Below are positions 61,106-64,000 of a stretch of DNA of 64,000 bases, in pieces. The stretch comes from Planomonospora sp. ID82291 (GTDB taxonomy: Bacteria > Actinomycetota > Actinomycetes > Streptosporangiales > Streptosporangiaceae): assembly GCF_015711645.1 (NCBI RefSeq), contig NZ_JABTEX010000002.1:1488001-1552000 (forward strand), in the 5' to 3' direction. Position numbers and translations under genes: made by a program. Position 1 is the stretch's first letter. Every line of letters begins with the position of its first letter. The notes beneath the pieces are model-generated. The model made no database searches and was not told where the DNA came from. It saw nothing but the letters and a program-made list of their open reading frames with translations.

Positions 61106-62679
61106 GCGAGCGACCTCATCAGACGTCCGGTGAGCGAGTAGGTGGCCCCGATGCCGCCCCAGATGATCAACGCGAGGAAGGTGATCCGGGCGTCGAAGAG
61201 GGCTCCGGTGACGGCGATGACGGCGAAGCGCTCACCGATCGGGAACACGATCATCTTGCGGGCCCAGTGCACGGCCCGGTACCTGCCGGCCTTGGTCCAC
61301 ATCTTCAGCAGGTTGCGGATCCCGCTGCTGCGGGCGGCCTTGCGCTGCTCCAGCGCGTCCCGGAGCGGGGTGTCGGAGACGATCGAGAGCGGGATGGAGG
61401 GCAGCGGCGACGGCGGCCGGCGCCGGTTGGCCGCGCCGAAGGAGAAGTCCAGCAGGTGCTTGATGGACTGCAGGCCGAGCGCGGCGAGCGCCAGGGTCCA
61501 CACGTCGCCGACCCCGGAGACGGCCGCGCCGACCGCCAGGCCAGCGAAGACCACGTACTCCTTGAAGCGGTCGAAGGTGGCGTCCAGCCAGGCGCCGAGC
61601 ACGCCGAACTTGCGGGCGTACCGGGCGACCTGGCCGTCCACGCAGTCGAAGACGAAGGCGAAGTAGATCAGGAGCCCGCCGGCCACCATCCCGGGGCGCT
61701 GGCCGGTGGCGAAGCAGGCCGCCGAGGCCACGCCCAGGGCGATCGAGATCAGCGTGACCTGGTTGGGCGTGAGCCCGCGCCGGGCCGCCCAGCGGGCGAT
61801 GTAGCGCGAGTAGGTGCTGACGAAGAAGGTGGTGAAGAAGCCGTCGGCGCCCTTGACCGCGTTGTTCAGCCGGGCCTTGTCCTCGTCGAAGGCGGCCATG
61901 TCCGCCACGGCCGGGTCGGCGTCGGCCTGCCCGGTGATCCGGCGGTAGAACAGGTCGCGGCGACCGCGGATGCCGACCGAGACGCCGCGCCGTACCAGGC
62001 CCAGCACCAGCAGCTGGACCAGGTCGTCCTCGGGCCCGAGCAGGTGCGCCATGTCGGCGAGCTCGCGGGCGGCCTCGGCCAGCGTCGGGGCGTGCTTGAC
62101 GTGCACGTGCAGCGGGCCGAGCAGGACGGCGTTGGGCCGGGTCACCGCGTGGTAGGCCGAGCCGACCGAGATCACGCGGGACTTGGCCGCGCGGACCCGG
62201 ACCGGCAGGCCCTCCAGGACCCGGTCGCCGATCTCGGGCAGGGCCTCGTCGATGGGGACGTTCGGGACGACGGCGTCGCCGTTCTCGTCCTCCTCGCGGG
62301 GCTCCTTGACGATCAGCGCGAGCGCGCCGCGCTTCGACTTGGTGATCTGATAGATCAACTCGTCGTGGATCAGCGAGTTGGCGGGGAGGATGAGCAGGTT
62401 CTCCGTGGCGTGCTCGACCGCCTCGGCGACGGCGCGCAGGTCGCCGGCGAGGTCGGAGGTCTCGACGAGCGTGCCCGGGAGACCCCGGTAGGCCGTGGCG
62501 TCGCCCGAGCGGGCGATCGTCACCGGCGCGGAGTCGAGCGAGGCGAGCTGGCCGTGCAGCTTGCCGATCACCGTGGGGCAGCCGGGAAGCGCGGGCAGAG
62601 TCAGCGCGGCGGGCGGCGTCGACTGGCCGGGGGCGGCATCGGGGCCGGGCGATGAGCCCAGCAGGACCACGCGGGGCAT
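61102..62679 (-). CDS. CDP-alcohol phosphatidyltransferase with N-terminal nucleotidyltransferase-like domain
   Basis: A 525-residue protein in two parts. Residues ~1-230 look like a degenerate sugar-nucleotidyltransferase (VVLLGSSPGPDAA, PTVIGKLHGQLASLDSAPVT, LPANSLIHDELIYQITKSKR) without the GGxGxR loop. Residues ~260-525 are a CDP-alcohol phosphotransferase with several helices and the signature DCVDGQVARYARKFGVLGAW followed by LDATFDR, which fits DxxDGxxAR-x8-GxxxDxxxD. The combination resembles bacterial IPCT-DIPPS enzymes that make inositol-phosphate-type lipids or solutes, but the first half lacks the catalytic loop. Role inferred as synthesis of an unusual phospholipid, with DUF5941 as partner. 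Confidence 0.86.
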   Translation of the reverse strand: MPRVVLLGSSPGPDAAPGQSTPPAALTLPALPGCPTVIGKLHGQLASLDSAPVTIARSGDATAYRGLPGTLVETSDLAGDLRAVAEAVEHATENLLILPANSLIHDELIYQITKSKRGALALIVKEPREEDENGDAVVPNVPIDEALPEIGDRVLEGLPVRVRAAKSRVISVGSAYHAVTRPNAVLLGPLHVHVKHAPTLAEAARELADMAHLLGPEDDLVQLLVLGLVRRGVSVGIRGRRDLFYRRITGQADADPAVADMAAFDEDKARLNNAVKGADGFFTTFFVSTYSRYIARWAARRGLTPNQVTLISIALGVASAACFATGQRPGMVAGGLLIYFAFVFDCVDGQVARYARKFGVLGAWLDATFDRFKEYVVFAGLAVGAAVSGVGDVWTLALAALGLQSIKHLLDFSFGAANRRRPPSPLPSIPLSIVSDTPLRDALEQRKAARSSGIRNLLKMWTKAGRYRAVHWARKMIVFPIGERFAVIAVTGALFDARITFLALIIWGGIGATYSLTGRLMRSLA

Positions 62680-62849
62680 GGCACCCTTTCGTGCGGGGGT
62701 GAGGTGGAACCGGGTCGAACGTGGCGGGAAAGTTCGCCAGAGGCCGAAGTTTAGTGAGTTCCGGGTGAACAACACGAACGCGCGGCCCGTCCGCCCCACA
62801 TGATCACCGCTGAAGCCCCGCCGGGCGGGGCCTCCCCTAGACTGGGCGG

Positions 62850-63587
62850 GTGAGCCTGTACCGTGACGAGGGCGTCGTGCTGCGCACCCACAAGCTGGGC
62901 GAGGCCGACCGCATCATCACGGTCCTGACCAAGCGGACCGGAAAGATCCGGGGCGTGGCCAAGGGCGTCCGGCGCACCATGTCCCGCTTCGGCGCCCGGC
63001 TGGAGCCGTTCACCCACATCGACCTCCAGCTGCACACCGGCCGCACGCTGGACGTGGTCACCCAGGTCGAGACCATCCGGCCGTACGGCGAGGCGCTCAT
63101 CGCCGACTACCCGCGCTACACGGCCGGCAGCGCGATGCTGGAGACGGCCGACCGGCTGATCATGGGGGAGAAGGAGCCCGCGCTCCGCCAGTTCCTGCTG
63201 CTCGTCGGCGGCCTGCGGGCGCTGTCGGCGGGGGAGCACGAGGCCCGGCTGGTGCTCGACGCCTACTTCCTGCGCTCGCTGGCGGTGGCCGGGTACGCCC
63301 CCGCCCTGGTGGAGTGCGCCCGGTGCGAGGGCCCCGCCGTACGGGCGTTCGCCATCGTGGCGGGCGGCGCGGTGTGCGGGAACTGCCGGCCGGCCGGGGC
63401 CGCGGTGCCCGCCGGGGAGACCCTCGCCCTGATGAACGCCCTCCTCAAGGGCGACTGGCCCGCCGCGGACGCCTCCGAGGCCCGGCACCGGGCCGAGTGC
63501 AGCGGCCTGGTCGCCGCCTACCTCCAGTGGCACCTCGAACACGGCATACGCTCTCTGCGACACGTAGAAAGGGAGCCCGCAACGTGA
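62850..63587 (+). CDS. recO: DNA repair protein RecO
   Basis: RecO, with RecR, loads RecA on SSB-coated gaps. The 245-residue protein starts [20 protein letters not shown] in an N-terminal OB fold, has [20 protein letters not shown], then a helical domain with a zinc finger: CARCEG near residue 154 and CGNCRP near 177 (CxxC...CxxC). It starts with GTG 62850 and its stop overlaps the next start (GTGA, 63584-63587). The recO-uppS order is conserved in actinobacteria. Confidence 0.95.
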   Translation: MSLYRDEGVVLRTHKLGEADRIITVLTKRTGKIRGVAKGVRRTMSRFGARLEPFTHIDLQLHTGRTLDVVTQVETIRPYGEALIADYPRYTAGSAMLETADRLIMGEKEPALRQFLLLVGGLRALSAGEHEARLVLDAYFLRSLAVAGYAPALVECARCEGPAVRAFAIVAGGAVCGNCRPAGAAVPAGETLALMNALLKGDWPAADASEARHRAECSGLVAAYLQWHLEHGIRSLRHVEREPAT

Positions 63588-64000
63588 ACGTCCGTCCCCC
63601 CGCCCCGCACCCCTCCGGCGCCGTCCCGCCGCCGATCCCGCGCGACCTCGTCCCCCGGCACGTCGCGATCGTGATGGACGGCAACGGCCGGTGGGCCAAG
63701 CAGCGCGGCCTGCCGCGCACCGAGGGGCACAAGGCGGGCGAGGCCTCGCTCTTCGACGTGATCGAGGGCGCGATCGAGCTGGGCGTCCCCTACCTGTCGG
63801 CCTACGCCTTCTCCACCGAGAACTGGAAGCGCTCGCCCGACGAGGTGCGCTTCCTGATGGGGTTCAACCGCGACGTCATCCGCCGCCGCCGCGACCAGCT
63901 GCACGCCATGGGCGTGCGGGTCCGCTGGGCGGGCCGGCCCGGGCGGCTGTGGAAGAGCGTCATCTCCGAGCTGCAGGACGCCGAGGAGATGACCGAGCGC
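63584..64000 (+). CDS. uppS: undecaprenyl diphosphate synthase, cut by window end
   Basis: Isoprenyl transferase that makes the C55 lipid carrier for cell-wall synthesis. The first ~139 residues are present: a proline-rich leader ([20 protein letters not shown]), [20 protein letters not shown] with the catalytic Asp and phosphate loop, [20 protein letters not shown], and [19 protein letters not shown]. The C-terminus lies outside. GTG 63584 overlaps the recO stop, so translation is coupled. The 11-residue longer Pro-rich start is normal in this phylum. Confidence 0.94.
   Translation, partial: MNVRPPAPHPSGAVPPPIPRDLVPRHVAIVMDGNGRWAKQRGLPRTEGHKAGEASLFDVIEGAIELGVPYLSAYAFSTENWKRSPDEVRFLMGFNRDVIRRRRDQLHAMGVRVRWAGRPGRLWKSVISELQDAEEMTER

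Overview
The window is high-GC, densely coded chromosome from a filamentous actinobacterium. The gene order hemW / DUF3097 / hrcA / dnaJ2 / rsmE, then phoH / ybeY / CNNM / deaminase-like / era / leuA and recO / uppS, the frequent GTG starts, a GH18 chitinase, and a DUF5753/DUF397 cluster all point to Streptosporangiales (Streptosporangium- or Nonomuraea-like). This rests on family recognition only; no search was run.

Layout. 1-9 kb: end of a DUF4097 protein, hflX, an imidazolonepropionase-like gene preceded by a coupled small ORF, a DegV protein, and the DNA-uptake pair comEA-comEC. 9-14 kb: a 51-residue zinc ribbon, holA, rpsT (minus strand), a GH18-like secreted protein and lepA. 14-19 kb: a chitinase with a near-perfect palindromic operator at its start, a zinc-ribbon membrane protein, and a two-gene operon whose products share an unusual Gly/Asn-rich motif at adjoining ends. 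18.6-32 kb: conserved housekeeping block (hemW, CIRCE-hrcA-dnaJ-rsmE, an ECF sigma/anti-sigma-like pair, hinT, phoH-ybeY-CNNM, era). 33-38 kb: a membrane-anchored solute-binding protein with a polytopic partner, and leuA with a leucine-rich leader peptide and hairpin.

38-52 kb is accessory DNA. It holds a WXG-like / DUF6571 / lipoprotein operon (minus strand); a type I restriction system made of hsdR plus an HsdM whose C-terminus is a single HsdS-type target recognition domain; a whiJ-like set (XRE-DUF5753, DUF397, anti-sigma-type ATPase); a DUF262 protein with an HNH-like C-terminus; and a HipA-like kinase translationally coupled to a HIRAN protein with HipA-N-like sequence. The right edge (51.6-52.35 kb) carries remnants of two genes. 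I read 41-51.5 kb as a defence island.

52-64 kb returns to metabolism: a TetR/epimerase divergon with twin operators, glutamate dehydrogenase, a PhoD-like phosphatase, an Lrp / dimethylargininase / ornithine aminotransferase set for arginine-type amino acids, a CDP-alcohol phosphotransferase with DUF5941 partner, and recO-uppS, the latter cut by the window end.

Best candidates for something not yet described: the shared-motif pair at 16.4-18.5 kb (possible amyloid-type signalling pair), the HipA-like kinase/HIRAN operon at 49.7-51.5 kb, and the DUF6571 operon. The leuA leader, the chitinase operator and the TetR twin sites are concrete regulatory elements that routine gene calling would miss.
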